In this document: in pieces, positions 26,687 to 34,630 of the stretch
Numbering within the stretch: the first letter of the stretch is position 1
How the letters are laid out: every line of letters starts with the position of its first letter
DNA from: DATHZQ01 sp965216945
GTDB taxonomy: Bacteria; Actinomycetota; Acidimicrobiia; Spongiisociales; UBA5794
Direction of reading: 5' to 3'
Assembly (NCBI GenBank): GCA_965216945.1
Contig: CBDCGU010000003.1
Coordinates: 2,046,001 to 2,110,000, forward strand
Length of the DNA stretch: 64,000 nt
Translations under genes and position numbers: made by a program
Notes under the pieces: model-generated
Databases searched by the model: none
The model's input: only the letters and a program-made list of their open reading frames with translations
Told to the model about the DNA's origin: nothing

Positions 26687-27993
26687 CAGAGCACCGGCAG
26701 GTAGGCCTTGAGCTCGAACTGCGACACGTGGCTCTGGTACCTCTCCCACTCCTCCCGCTTGTTGCGCAGAAACCATTCGAAGACATGCCCTCCCAGGGTG
26801 CGGCGCACCAGCTCGGAGCCCTCCATCTCGTCGAGCGCCTCGGCCAGATTGCTGGGGAGCCGGTGAGCGCCCGCCGGTACGTCGGGACCGCCATCGGCCC
26901 CCTCGGGCAGGTCATAGCCGTTCTCGATCCCGGCCAATCCCGCCGCCAGGATCAGCGAGAAGGCCAGATACGGGTTGCAGGCACCGTCGGGTGAGCGGTA
27001 TTCGATACGGCTCGACTGCGGCTTGCCGCGTTTGGCCGCCGGCACCAGCACGACGGCCGACTGGTCGTGCCGTCCCCACTGTTCGTAGACGGGGGCGTCG
27101 AACCCGGTCACGAGCCGCTTGTAGGAGTTGACCCACTGATTCGTGACGGCGGTGATCTCCCGCCCATGGCGGAGCAGTCCGGCGATGAAGCTGCGCGCCA
27201 CCTTCGAGAGGTTGTAGTCGGCGCCGGCCTCGTGGAACACGTTCTGATCGTCCTGGAACAGGGACAGGTGGAGGTGCATCCCGCTGCCGTCGTAGGCCTC
27301 GAGCGGTTTTGGCATGAAGGTGGCGTAGATGTCGTGCTCCATCGCCACTTCCTTCACGGCGAGACGTGTGGTGACGACGTTGTCGGCCATCGTCAGCGCA
27401 TCGGTGTGACGCAGGTCCAGCTCGTGCTGACTCGGAGACACCTCGTGGTGTGACGACTCGACCGGGATGCCGAGCCGCTCCAAGGTGATGATCGTTCGCC
27501 GCCGGTATTCCTGAGCCACGTCCAGCGGTGTGAGATCGAAGTAGCCGCCGCGGTCGAGGACCTCGGGCTCCGGCGATGCGTCCCGGAAGTAGAAGTACTC
27601 GATCTCCGGGCCGACGTAGAACGAGTAGCCGAGCTCGTGGGCCCGCTCCAGGTTGCGTCGCAGCACCCACCGCGGGTCACCGGCGAATGGTTCGCCCTCC
27701 GGCGTGACGATGTTGCAGAACATGCGCGCAACGCCGGCGTCGCCGTCGCGCCATGGAAGGATCTGAAACGTCGTGGGATCCGGTTGTGCCAGCATCTCGG
27801 ACTCGTGCCGCCGGGAGAACCCGTCGATCGCCGACCCGTCGAAGCGCATGCCCTCGTCGAACGCCGTCTCCAGCTCGGCCGGCGTGATCGCAAACGACTT
27901 CAAGAAGCCGAGGATGTCGGTGAACCACAGCCGGATGAAACGCACACCGCGTTCCTCGACGGTGCGGAGCACATACTGCTGTTCGTTGCCCAT
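26686..27993 (-). CDS. glnA: Glutamine synthetase, type I
   Basis: Dodecameric GSI of 435 residues making glutamine from glutamate and ammonia. Visible motifs are MRFDGSAIDGFSRRHESE, the metal-binding GPEIEYFYF, SHHEVSPSQHELDL, DGSGMHLHLS and the RIEYRSPDGACNPYLA segment. The length and lack of the long GSI-beta insertion suggest the shorter GSI-alpha class (glnA2-like in actinomycetes), so adenylylation control is uncertain. ATG 27993 is chosen for the AGGAGG five bases upstream; an in-frame ATG at 28032 would add 13 glycine/proline-rich residues. It faces glnII across a GlnR-like site array. Confidence 0.93.
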   Translation of the reverse strand: MGNEQQYVLRTVEERGVRFIRLWFTDILGFLKSFAITPAELETAFDEGMRFDGSAIDGFSRRHESEMLAQPDPTTFQILPWRDGDAGVARMFCNIVTPEGEPFAGDPRWVLRRNLERAHELGYSFYVGPEIEYFYFRDASPEPEVLDRGGYFDLTPLDVAQEYRRRTIITLERLGIPVESSHHEVSPSQHELDLRHTDALTMADNVVTTRLAVKEVAMEHDIYATFMPKPLEAYDGSGMHLHLSLFQDDQNVFHEAGADYNLSKVARSFIAGLLRHGREITAVTNQWVNSYKRLVTGFDAPVYEQWGRHDQSAVVLVPAAKRGKPQSSRIEYRSPDGACNPYLAFSLILAAGLAGIENGYDLPEGADGGPDVPAGAHRLPSNLAEALDEMEGSELVRRTLGGHVFEWFLRNKREEWERYQSHVSQFELKAYLPVL

Positions 27994-28064
27994 CGATCCT
28001 CCTGGGGGTCCCGGCCCGGGTCCGTTGGCCATGGTATGTCGGCGTAGCTCGACTGGTCCAGCCC

Positions 28065-28113
28065 TGAACGAGCTCGAAACAGAGCGTTCACATTGCAGTT
28101 ACCGCGGGGAAAT
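28065..28113. promoter_or_regulatory. Predicted GlnR binding-site array
   Basis: Five half-sites in exact 11-bp steps: TGAAC, GAAAC, TTCAC, GTTAC and GAAAT, each followed by six arbitrary bases. This matches the known GlnR pattern of GTNAC and GAAAC half-sites spaced by n6 (AC-n9-AC in mycobacteria). It lies midway between the divergent glnA (start 27993) and glnII (start 28178), with a GlnR-like gene in the same locus. The match was found by eye. Confidence 0.72.
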
Positions 28114-28177
28114 CCCCCTGCATCAGCATGGTTCGACGAGAATCCCAATCACGACGTGCACGAGGAGACGGCCAGCC

Positions 28178-29182
28178 ATGCCATATCGCGCCGAATACAT
28201 CTGGATCGACGGGCAGAAGCCCACCGCAAAGCTTCGCTCCAAGACCAAGATCGTTCCCGATGGCGCCGAGCCGCCGATCTGGGGTTTCGACGGTTCGAGC
28301 ACCGAGCAGGCGCCGGGCTCGGCCTCGGACTGTGTGCTCAACCCGGTCTTGGTGAAGCCGGATCCCATCCGGGGCGGCGACGACGTGTTGGTGATGTGCG
28401 AGGTGCTCAACACGGACATGACACCGCATGAGAGCAACACGCGGGCCAAGTGTGCGGCCGTGGTGGACAAGTACGGATCGCACGAGCCCTGGTTCGGCAT
28501 CGAACAGGAATACACCTTCTTCAAGGACGGACGTCCTCACGGCTGGCCGGTGGGCGGATACCCCGCTCCGCAGGGTGGCTACTACTGCGGCGTCGGCGCC
28601 GATGAGATCTGGGGACGAGACGTGGTCGAGGCCCACACCGAAGCCTGTCTCGCCGCCGGCATCGCCATCTCGGGCACGAACGCCGAAGTCATGATCGGGC
28701 AGTGGGAGTTCCAGGTGGGGCCCCTCGGTCCCGTCGAGGTCGCCGACCAGCTGTGGATGGCCCGCTGGCTGCTCTACCGGATCGCCGAGGACCACGACAT
28801 CTCGGCTCACCTCAACCCGAAGCCGGTGGAGGGTGACTGGAACGGGGCAGGAGCGCACACCAACTTCTCCACCAAGGAGATGCGGGAGAGCTACGACGCC
28901 ATCATCGCCGCCTGCGAGGCCCTGGGGAAGAAGGCCGATCTGCACATCGAGAACTACGGCGCCGGTATCCAGCGCCGTCTCACCGGTCTCCACGAGACCG
29001 CCCCGTGGACCGAGTACAACTACGGCGTCTCCGATCGGGGTGCGTCGGTGCGGATCCCGTGGCAGGTCGAGAAGGAGCAGAAGGGCTACATCGAGGATCG
29101 CCGGCCCAACGCCAACTGTGATCCGTACGTTGTGACCCGCCTCATCACGGACACGGTCTGCGAGGCTCTCGAGCAGGGCTGA
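28178..29182 (+). CDS. glnII: Glutamine synthetase, type II
   Basis: A 334-residue eukaryotic-type (GSII) glutamine synthetase, decameric in known members and more common in Streptomyces and rhizobia than elsewhere. It starts YRAEYIWIDGQKPTAKLRSK. Key segments are WGFDGSSTEQAPG, GIEQEYTFF, GTNAEVMIGQWEFQVGP, GDWNGAGAHTNFST and the RRPNANCDPY end. ATG 28178 is the first start of the family and has AGGAG about 12 nt upstream. It is divergent from the type I gene and probably shares GlnR control. A strong hairpin terminates it. Confidence 0.95.
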   Translation: MPYRAEYIWIDGQKPTAKLRSKTKIVPDGAEPPIWGFDGSSTEQAPGSASDCVLNPVLVKPDPIRGGDDVLVMCEVLNTDMTPHESNTRAKCAAVVDKYGSHEPWFGIEQEYTFFKDGRPHGWPVGGYPAPQGGYYCGVGADEIWGRDVVEAHTEACLAAGIAISGTNAEVMIGQWEFQVGPLGPVEVADQLWMARWLLYRIAEDHDISAHLNPKPVEGDWNGAGAHTNFSTKEMRESYDAIIAACEALGKKADLHIENYGAGIQRRLTGLHETAPWTEYNYGVSDRGASVRIPWQVEKEQKGYIEDRRPNANCDPYVVTRLITDTVCEALEQG

Positions 29183-29195
29183 TCCCAGCCTCTGT

Positions 29196-29247
29196 CGGCA
29201 ACAGGCACGCCCGCTTCCGCTCGCCGGCGGCGGGCGTCCGTTTGCCG
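29196..29247 (+). terminator. Intrinsic-type hairpin after glnII
   Basis: A nested stem follows the glnII stop by 14 bases. The outer arms are CGGCAA and TTGCCG, and the inner arms ACGCCCGC and GCGGGCGT, closing on a 15-nt loop. No U tract follows, which is common for terminators of high-GC actinobacteria. The rest of the gap to 29340 shows nothing else. Confidence 0.65.
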
Positions 29248-29339
29248 TGAGAGACGGCCATCGGTGTGCGGTGCGACCTCAGGAGCCGGGCGACGCCGGT
29301 CGGCCAAGCCAGGCTGCAGGCGGCTCGGGCCTGATGCGG

Positions 29340-29930
29340 TCAGCCGCCGACTTTGCTCTTCGCCAGGTCGTAGGCGACGGCCATGTCGGTGGCCGTGGTT
29401 TGGTAGGTCTCCAGTGCGGCGAGACGCTTCTCGGACGTCGACGAGTTGACGAGGCCATCGAGCATGTCGGCGGCGGCTGTGTCCAAGGTCTGGGAGGACG
29501 CCACGACGACGCTCCATTCGTCGGTGGCGTCGGCCGGCGGCACGGTGGCGTTGATCTCCGTCGTGAGCTGGTTCGTGTTGCCTTGCAGCGCCGTCAGCGC
29601 ATCCCGCGCCGCGGTGAAATCGATGGTCCTGGCGTCCCAGTCGTCGTTGATGGTCTGGGCCTCTGCGGCGAGAGCCGCCGTCCGCACGGTGAAATCGTCG
29701 ACGGCGGCGACGAAGGCCGCCACGTCGGTGGCCAAGCTGGAGGTGGTGACGCCGCCCTCGCCTCCTTCGCCTTCCGTCGTGTCGGGGCCCTCGGCAAGGG
29801 TGGTCGTGGTGTCGGTGGCCTCAACCGCGGCCGGGGGCAACGCCTCGACGAACAGGTAGGTGAAGCCGATCAAACCGGCGATCACGAGAGGAAGGATCCA
29901 CCGGCCATGCTTTGGGTCTGCTCTGCTCAC
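29340..29930 (-). CDS. Membrane-anchored extracellular hypothetical protein
   Basis: A 196-residue protein of unknown function. An N-terminal transmembrane helix (WILPLVIAGLIGFTYLFVEAL) is followed by a Thr/Glu/Gly-rich linker (about residues 38-62) and an alpha-helical extracytoplasmic domain rich in Ala, Thr and Asp with no cysteine. GTG 29930 is taken as start because it gives a short basic leader before the helix. The frame is open much further upstream, but that region overlaps the divergent SDR gene. It could be a small periplasmic or cell-wall helical-bundle protein; no family was recognised. Confidence 0.65.
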   Translation of the reverse strand: MSRADPKHGRWILPLVIAGLIGFTYLFVEALPPAAVEATDTTTTLAEGPDTTEGEGGEGGVTTSSLATDVAAFVAAVDDFTVRTAALAAEAQTINDDWDARTIDFTAARDALTALQGNTNQLTTEINATVPPADATDEWSVVVASSQTLDTAAADMLDGLVNSSTSEKRLAALETYQTTATDMAVAYDLAKSKVGG

Positions 29931-30015
29931 CGGCGCAAAGATAGTTGATACGGAGCCGGAGCCAGCGAATACCCGCGGTGCAGCTTGGATACACGGCCGG
30001 GTAGGGTCGCATGCG

Positions 30016-30747
30016 ATGGACATCGAAGGCCATGTAGCCCTCGTCACAGGCGGTGCGACCCGGGTCGGGCGAGCTCTGACGCTGGCGCTGGCAAGTGCCG
30101 GCGCAGACGTCTTCGTCCACTTCAACCGCTCCGCCGGCTCGGCCGAGGAGACCGCATCCGACGTGGGTGCGCTCGGACGCCGGGCCGCGGTCGGCTCCGC
30201 AAACCTCGCCGACCCCGCCTCGGGTGCTGCGCTGATCGCCGAGGCGACCGAAGCGCTCGGGCCGGTGTCGATCCTGGTCAACAGTGCGTCTGGATTCCCC
30301 GAGGACTCCTTGCAGGATGTCACCCTCGAGCAATGGCGCAGCACTCTCGACCTGACGCTGGCGAGTCCGGTCTTCCTCACCCAGGCGTTCGCCGCGGCCC
30401 TTCCCGGGGACATGGTCGGAGCGGTCGTGAACATCACAGACGTCAAGACGCAGACGCCCTACCGGCGTCACTTCAGCTACATGATCGCCAAGGGTGGAAT
30501 CGACACCTTCACGCGTGCCGCCGCCCTGGCCCTCGCACCCCGCATTCGTGTCAACGCGGTGGCGCTCGGTGTGATCCTCCCCCCGCCGGGAGAAGACGAC
30601 TCCTACGCAGCGAGGCTCGGCGCCGGGTTGCCTCTCCAGCGAGTCGGGGGAACGCAGCCGGTGGCGGATGCCGTGGTGGCGCTCGTCGCCAACGACTTCA
30701 TCACCGGCGAGATCGTCCGTATCGACGGCGGTGGGCACCTGCTCTGA
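30016..30747 (+). CDS. Short-chain dehydrogenase, pteridine reductase (FolM/PTR1)-like
   Basis: A 243-residue NADPH-dependent SDR. The cofactor motif is TGGATRVGRAL, with Arg in place of the usual second Gly (TGxxxRxG), a hallmark of FolM and PTR1 pteridine reductases. Other motifs are LVNSASGF, the catalytic Tyr-x3-Lys in YMIAKGG and the C-terminal RIDGGGHLL. It precedes folB and folK-folE, supporting a role in reducing dihydropteridines or dihydrofolate. ATG 30016 has a TAGGGT box 8 nt upstream and no Shine-Dalgarno. Confidence 0.82.
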   Translation: MDIEGHVALVTGGATRVGRALTLALASAGADVFVHFNRSAGSAEETASDVGALGRRAAVGSANLADPASGAALIAEATEALGPVSILVNSASGFPEDSLQDVTLEQWRSTLDLTLASPVFLTQAFAAALPGDMVGAVVNITDVKTQTPYRRHFSYMIAKGGIDTFTRAAALALAPRIRVNAVALGVILPPPGEDDSYAARLGAGLPLQRVGGTQPVADAVVALVANDFITGEIVRIDGGGHLL

Positions 30748-30881
30748 GCCTTGGGCCTGCAGCGAGGGGCGATGGTCCGGGGGTGCGGGCTCAGCGGTCG
30801 TGGTCGATGCGCCGGTCGGGCTGCGACCCTCTCTGCGACGTCCCGGCTCGCCAACGCTCGGTCACCCCTACCCTCCCATGC

Positions 30882-31277
30882 ATGAGCCTCGACCGGATCC
30901 ACATCACGAACCTCGAAGTCCAGGGCATCATCGGCATCAACCCGGAAGAGCAGGAGCATCCGCAGACCGTGCGGGTCAACGCCACCTTCTGGGTCGACAC
31001 CTCGCCGGCGGCCGCCAGTGACGACATCGCAGATGCCGCCAACTACCGCACCATCACGAAGGCCATGATTGCCCACATCGAACACGGGCGACCGTTCCTC
31101 GTCGAGCGGTTGGTGCAGGAACTGGCCGACCTGTGCTTCGATCTCGAACCGCGCATCGCCGAGCTCGAGATGACCGTCGAGAAGCCGGGGGCCCTTCGAT
31201 TCGCCGAATCAGTGGGAATCACCATCCACCGATCGCGCGTTGTTCGTTCCCACGTCGCCGAGCAACGAGAAAGCTGA
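30882..31277 (+). CDS. folB: Dihydroneopterin aldolase
   Basis: A 131-residue FolB that cleaves 7,8-dihydroneopterin to 6-hydroxymethyl-7,8-dihydropterin and glycolaldehyde. It starts RIHITNLEVQGIIGINPEEQ. The substrate region ANYRTITKAMIAHIEHGRPFLVE carries the conserved Tyr and Glu residues, and VEKPGALRFAESVGI carries the catalytic Lys. ATG 30882 has TACCCT 7 nt upstream and no Shine-Dalgarno, so it is probably leaderless. The FolK-FolE gene starts two bases after its stop. Confidence 0.93.
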   Translation: MSLDRIHITNLEVQGIIGINPEEQEHPQTVRVNATFWVDTSPAAASDDIADAANYRTITKAMIAHIEHGRPFLVERLVQELADLCFDLEPRIAELEMTVEKPGALRFAESVGITIHRSRVVRSHVAEQRES

Positions 31278-31279
31278 CG

Positions 31280-32404
31280 ATGGACAACGGTCACTCCAGG
31301 GTCATCATCTCGGTCGGGAGCAATCTCGAGCGAGAGCGCCACATGCCGGAGGCGATTCGGCTGTTGCGACGGCACCGCCGCATCGAGGTGGAGGCCGTGA
31401 GCCGGATCTTCGAGAGCAAGTCGGTCGGGGGTCCCGAGAACGCCCCGGACTTCTTCAACGCCGCGGTCAAGGCGTGCACGGATCTTGCGCCGGAGGACCT
31501 GCGCACCGAGTTGCGCCAGATCGAGGAGGTGCTCGGTCGCATCCGCACCGGCGATCCGGACGCACCCAGAACCATCGATCTGGACATCGCCTACTACGGG
31601 GATCTCGTCCGCGACTTCAGCGACTGGTCGCTTCCCGATCCGCAGGCCACGTCGCTTGCCCACGTCGCGGTTCCGATCGCCGATGTGGCGCCCGATTGGG
31701 TTCATCCGGGGACAGGGTCCTCTGCGTATGAACTGGTAGCGGCGCTGCCCACCGCCACCCAGGAGGTCAAGCCCGTCATGGCAATCCAATTGAGCACCCC
31801 CCACATCACGCGGGCTCCGGCAGACTTCGATGACACGACGGATGTCTACGCCCCACGCTTCGAGTCGCTCGTTCGTCAGCAACTGACGGAGCTGGGTGAA
31901 GATCCCGACCGTGAGGGTCTGCAGCGCACGCCGCTGCGGGTCGCCAAGGCGCTCGATTTCCTGACGTCCGGCTACGCGACGTCGCTCGACGAGGTCGTCA
32001 ACAACGCGATCTTCGATGCTGAAGGCGCCCAGGAGATGGTGCTGGTGAAGGACATCGAGTTCTACTCGATGTGTGAGCACCACATGCTGCCCTTCTTCGG
32101 CAAGGCAGCCGTTGCCTACCTGCCCAAGGGGAGCATCATCGGTCTCTCGAAGATCGCACGCATCGTGGATCTCTACTCACGCCGGCTCCAGGTGCAGGAG
32201 CGCCTCACGAATCAGGTGGCGGATGCCGTCGGCGAGATCCTCGACCCGCATGGTGTGGCCGTGGTGATGGAAGGCAAACACTTCTGCATGATGATGCGGG
32301 GCGTGCAGAAACAGGAGAGCTCGATGGTCACCAGTGCCATGCGCGGCAGCTTCCAAGCGGACGCCCGCACCCGCAGCGAGTTCCTGGATCTCGTCAAGAA
32401 CTGA
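31280..32404 (+). CDS. folKE: Bifunctional HPPK / GTP cyclohydrolase I (FolK-FolE fusion)
   Basis: A single 374-residue frame. Residues 1 to about 160 are HPPK (GSNLERERHM, APDFFNAAV, and the HPPK signature GRIRTGDPDAPRTIDLDI). Residues 167-374 are a full GTP cyclohydrolase I (zinc/active site SMCEHHMLPFFG, GLSKIARIVDLYSRRLQVQE, HFCMMMRGVQ). It would thus supply the first and later steps of dihydropterin synthesis, with FolB between them next door. AGGAGG at 31761-31766 lies 11 nt before an in-frame ATG at 31778, so a separate 208-residue FolE could also be made by internal initiation. The order matches the FolKE protein known from Lactococcus. Confidence 0.92.
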   Translation: MDNGHSRVIISVGSNLERERHMPEAIRLLRRHRRIEVEAVSRIFESKSVGGPENAPDFFNAAVKACTDLAPEDLRTELRQIEEVLGRIRTGDPDAPRTIDLDIAYYGDLVRDFSDWSLPDPQATSLAHVAVPIADVAPDWVHPGTGSSAYELVAALPTATQEVKPVMAIQLSTPHITRAPADFDDTTDVYAPRFESLVRQQLTELGEDPDREGLQRTPLRVAKALDFLTSGYATSLDEVVNNAIFDAEGAQEMVLVKDIEFYSMCEHHMLPFFGKAAVAYLPKGSIIGLSKIARIVDLYSRRLQVQERLTNQVADAVGEILDPHGVAVVMEGKHFCMMMRGVQKQESSMVTSAMRGSFQADARTRSEFLDLVKN

Positions 32405-32506
32405 CGCCTAAGCCGGCGGCAGGCCTGGGACACGCTCGACCGAGGTGACGGTCGACACGTTCACGTCCCGGTTCGGCCGTCCCCCGGCGCCAGTAGCCTT
32501 GTTGTC

Positions 32507-33511
32507 ATGCTGCTCGACACGATGGGACGGCCCGTGCGGGACCTGCGGATCTCGGTCACCGACCGATGCAACTTCCGCTGCACGTACTGCATGCCCAAAG
32601 AGATCTTCAACCGGGAGTACGAGTTCCTGGCCCGGGACCTCCTCCTGTCGTTCGAGGAGATCGAACGGGTTGCGGCGATCTTCGCCGGGTTCGGAGTGCA
32701 CAAGCTCCGGCTGACGGGCGGCGAGCCGTTGCTCCGTCGTGATCTCGACGTCCTCGTCGCCGGACTCCGAGACATCGACGGGATCGACGACATCACGCTC
32801 ACGACCAACGGAACGTTGCTGGCGCGCCGCGCCGAGGCACTTGCCGCGGCGGGCCTGTCCCGCGTCACGGTCAGTCTCGACTCACTCGACGACGACGTGT
32901 TCATGGCCATGAACGACGTCGGAGTGCCCGTATCGACGGTTCTCGAAGGCATCGACGTTGCGGCCGCGGCGGGGTTGACTCCCATCAAGGTCAACATGGT
33001 TGTGAAGCGTGGCGTGAACGACGCCGGCGTTGTCGCCATGGCCGAGCACTTCCGCGGCACCGGCCATATCGTGCGGTTCATCGAGTACATGGACGTGGGT
33101 GCCACCAACGGGTGGCGCCTCGACGATGTCGTGCCTTCTGCGGAGATCGTCGAGACGATCGACGCCGAGCATCCGCTCCAACCCGTCCATCCGAACTATC
33201 AGGGCGAGGTGGCCAACCGGTGGCGCTATGCCGACGGTCAGGGGGAGATCGGTGTGATCTCGTCGGTGACCCAGCCGTTCTGCGCCGACTGTACCCGGGC
33301 CCGGCTGTCCGCCGAGGGCTCGCTCTACACGTGTCTGTTTGCAACGGCGGGCACCGATCTCCGTGCGCTGCTGCGCAGCGGGGTCGACGACGCCGCGCTC
33401 GCCGAGCACATCGCCGCCGTGTGGCGGCGCCGCGGCGACCGCTACTCGGAGATCCGTTCGGAGGCGACCCTCGACCTCCCCAAGGTCGAGATGTCGTACA
33501 TCGGAGGCTGA
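32507..33511 (+). CDS. moaA: GTP 3',8-cyclase
   Basis: Radical-SAM enzyme of 334 residues starting molybdenum cofactor synthesis from GTP. The radical-SAM cluster motif CNFRCTYC is at about residue 22. LRLTGGEPLLRRDL is present, and the second cluster ligands are in FCADCTRARLSAEGSLYTCLF (cited in part). It ends with the essential Gly-Gly. ATG 32507 has TAGCCT 7 nt upstream and no Shine-Dalgarno. No Moco riboswitch was recognised in the 102-bp gap before it. Other moa genes are not in the window. A hairpin block starts three bases after its stop. Confidence 0.96.
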   Translation: MLLDTMGRPVRDLRISVTDRCNFRCTYCMPKEIFNREYEFLARDLLLSFEEIERVAAIFAGFGVHKLRLTGGEPLLRRDLDVLVAGLRDIDGIDDITLTTNGTLLARRAEALAAAGLSRVTVSLDSLDDDVFMAMNDVGVPVSTVLEGIDVAAAAGLTPIKVNMVVKRGVNDAGVVAMAEHFRGTGHIVRFIEYMDVGATNGWRLDDVVPSAEIVETIDAEHPLQPVHPNYQGEVANRWRYADGQGEIGVISSVTQPFCADCTRARLSAEGSLYTCLFATAGTDLRALLRSGVDDAALAEHIAAVWRRRGDRYSEIRSEATLDLPKVEMSYIGG

Positions 33512-33514
33512 GCC

Positions 33515-33650
33515 CTCGCCCGAGGCCTGCCTCGGGCGAGCTACTCGACCGAGCTTGCGCTTGGTCGTCGCAGCAAGAAGTGGCTGCGACGACATCTGAG
33601 GGGAGGCGCGGAGCTTCCCCGCAGACTCCCCTCCTGGCGACGTCGCTTCG
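33515..33650. repeat. Composite hairpin block 4 (shorter, divergent)
   Basis: Begins three bases after the moaA stop. Modules: 33515-33540 (arms CTCGCCCGAGG, loop CCTG); 33546-33567 (CGACCGAGC/GCTTGGTCG, loop TTGC); 33566-33591 (CGTCGCAGC/GCTGCGACG); a D-like segment from about 33598 to 33635 (GGGGAGGCGCGGAGCTTCCCC inside AGGGGAG/CTCCCCT flanks); and the GGCGACGTCG...TTCGCTCGTCG tail also seen in block 3. Modules B and C are absent. The remaining bases to 33737 include a TACCTT box at 33724-33729 for the next gene. Confidence 0.85.
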
Positions 33651-33736
33651 CTCGTCGCTTCTCGGTAGACAGTGGCTCCCCGTGTGTGGCTGCAACCCTC
33701 TTGATATCAAATGGGTCTACTCATACCTTCGTGGGT

Positions 33737-34630
33737 ATGGAACACGAGCACGAAGAGGTGGAGCAGATTCCGTGGGCGATGCTGGCGGACCGGCTGGAGT
33801 CGGGGCGGCGGCGCAGCCTCGGACTCGTCGGGCTCGTGGTGGTCGCCGCCCTGGTCACCGGAGTGGTGGCGGTCAACGTGTTGCGGCGACCGAGCGGGAC
33901 CACGGTGGACCTCGCTCCGGGGGCGGCGACGCCGGCGGCAACGGGAGAGGGCGAACCTCCAACCGAAGAAGATCAGCCCGCCGCCGACCCTGCGGAGGAC
34001 GACACAGTCGACGGCACCACCGATGCGATCCTCGCCCCGACCCTCTACACCGAGGCGGATCTGATGGCAGGGCTCCCCGCCGGGGACGAACGGCTCGCCG
34101 CCGCCCGGGCCGAGTGGTTCGTCGCCGACTTCTTCACCGTCTTGGGCGACGGCGACGCATCCGAGGGTCTGGCCCAGGGCCTGCCGGCGCCGCACCCCGA
34201 AGCCGAAGGGTATTCCTGGGTCGAGTGGGTCAGGGCGTCGTCGGTCGTTGCCCTCCAGCCGGGTCTGTTCGACGTGACGGTGGTCTACCGAACCCTGGTC
34301 CGAGGTGAATCGGGGCTGGTGCGCACTCCCGTCCGTGCCGTCGGCGTGGAGGTACGGATCGGTGACGACGGATCGTCCGGAGTGGCCGGGCTACCGGTGC
34401 CCAGGCCGCTCCCGCCGGCACATCCGTTGCCGCCGGTTGCGAGCGAGGACCCTCCCGCCGACGTCGCTGCCGCAGCGCTGGCGCATGCCGCCGACCTCGG
34501 GACCGACGCCCAGATCGAGGGCGGCGTACCCACCGCAGAGGGTTGGTCGGTGTATGTCAGTGTGGTCGACGTCTCCCTGGTCCGGTGGCCCTACCAGATC
34601 GACATACCGCCATCAGGCCCAGAGTCGTGA
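33737..34630 (+). CDS. Hypothetical membrane-anchored protein
   Basis: A 297-residue protein with a charged cytoplasmic N-terminus, one transmembrane helix (LGLVGLVVVAALVTGVVAVNV) and an acidic Pro/Glu/Asp-rich linker (about residues 62-100). A folded extracytoplasmic part follows with strands such as LFDVTVVYRTLVRG and RAVGVEVRIGDD. The topology and alternating domains recall TcpC-type proteins of conjugative machineries, but no transfer gene is near and that likeness is weak. ATG 33737 has TACCTT 7 nt upstream. It overlaps the convergent DUF445 gene by 18 bp. Confidence 0.6.
   Translation: MEHEHEEVEQIPWAMLADRLESGRRRSLGLVGLVVVAALVTGVVAVNVLRRPSGTTVDLAPGAATPAATGEGEPPTEEDQPAADPAEDDTVDGTTDAILAPTLYTEADLMAGLPAGDERLAAARAEWFVADFFTVLGDGDASEGLAQGLPAPHPEAEGYSWVEWVRASSVVALQPGLFDVTVVYRTLVRGESGLVRTPVRAVGVEVRIGDDGSSGVAGLPVPRPLPPAHPLPPVASEDPPADVAAAALAHAADLGTDAQIEGGVPTAEGWSVYVSVVDVSLVRWPYQIDIPPSGPES

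Noticed and set aside
32405..32506. Molybdenum cofactor riboswitch before moaA
   Set aside because: The gap is short, lacks the conserved riboswitch pattern, and a -10-like box directly before the ATG suggests a leaderless message.
33737..34630. Conjugative TcpC-like protein as a sign of an integrated element
   Set aside because: The resemblance is only in topology. No relaxase, coupling protein, integrase or attachment repeat is present, and codon use matches the neighbours.
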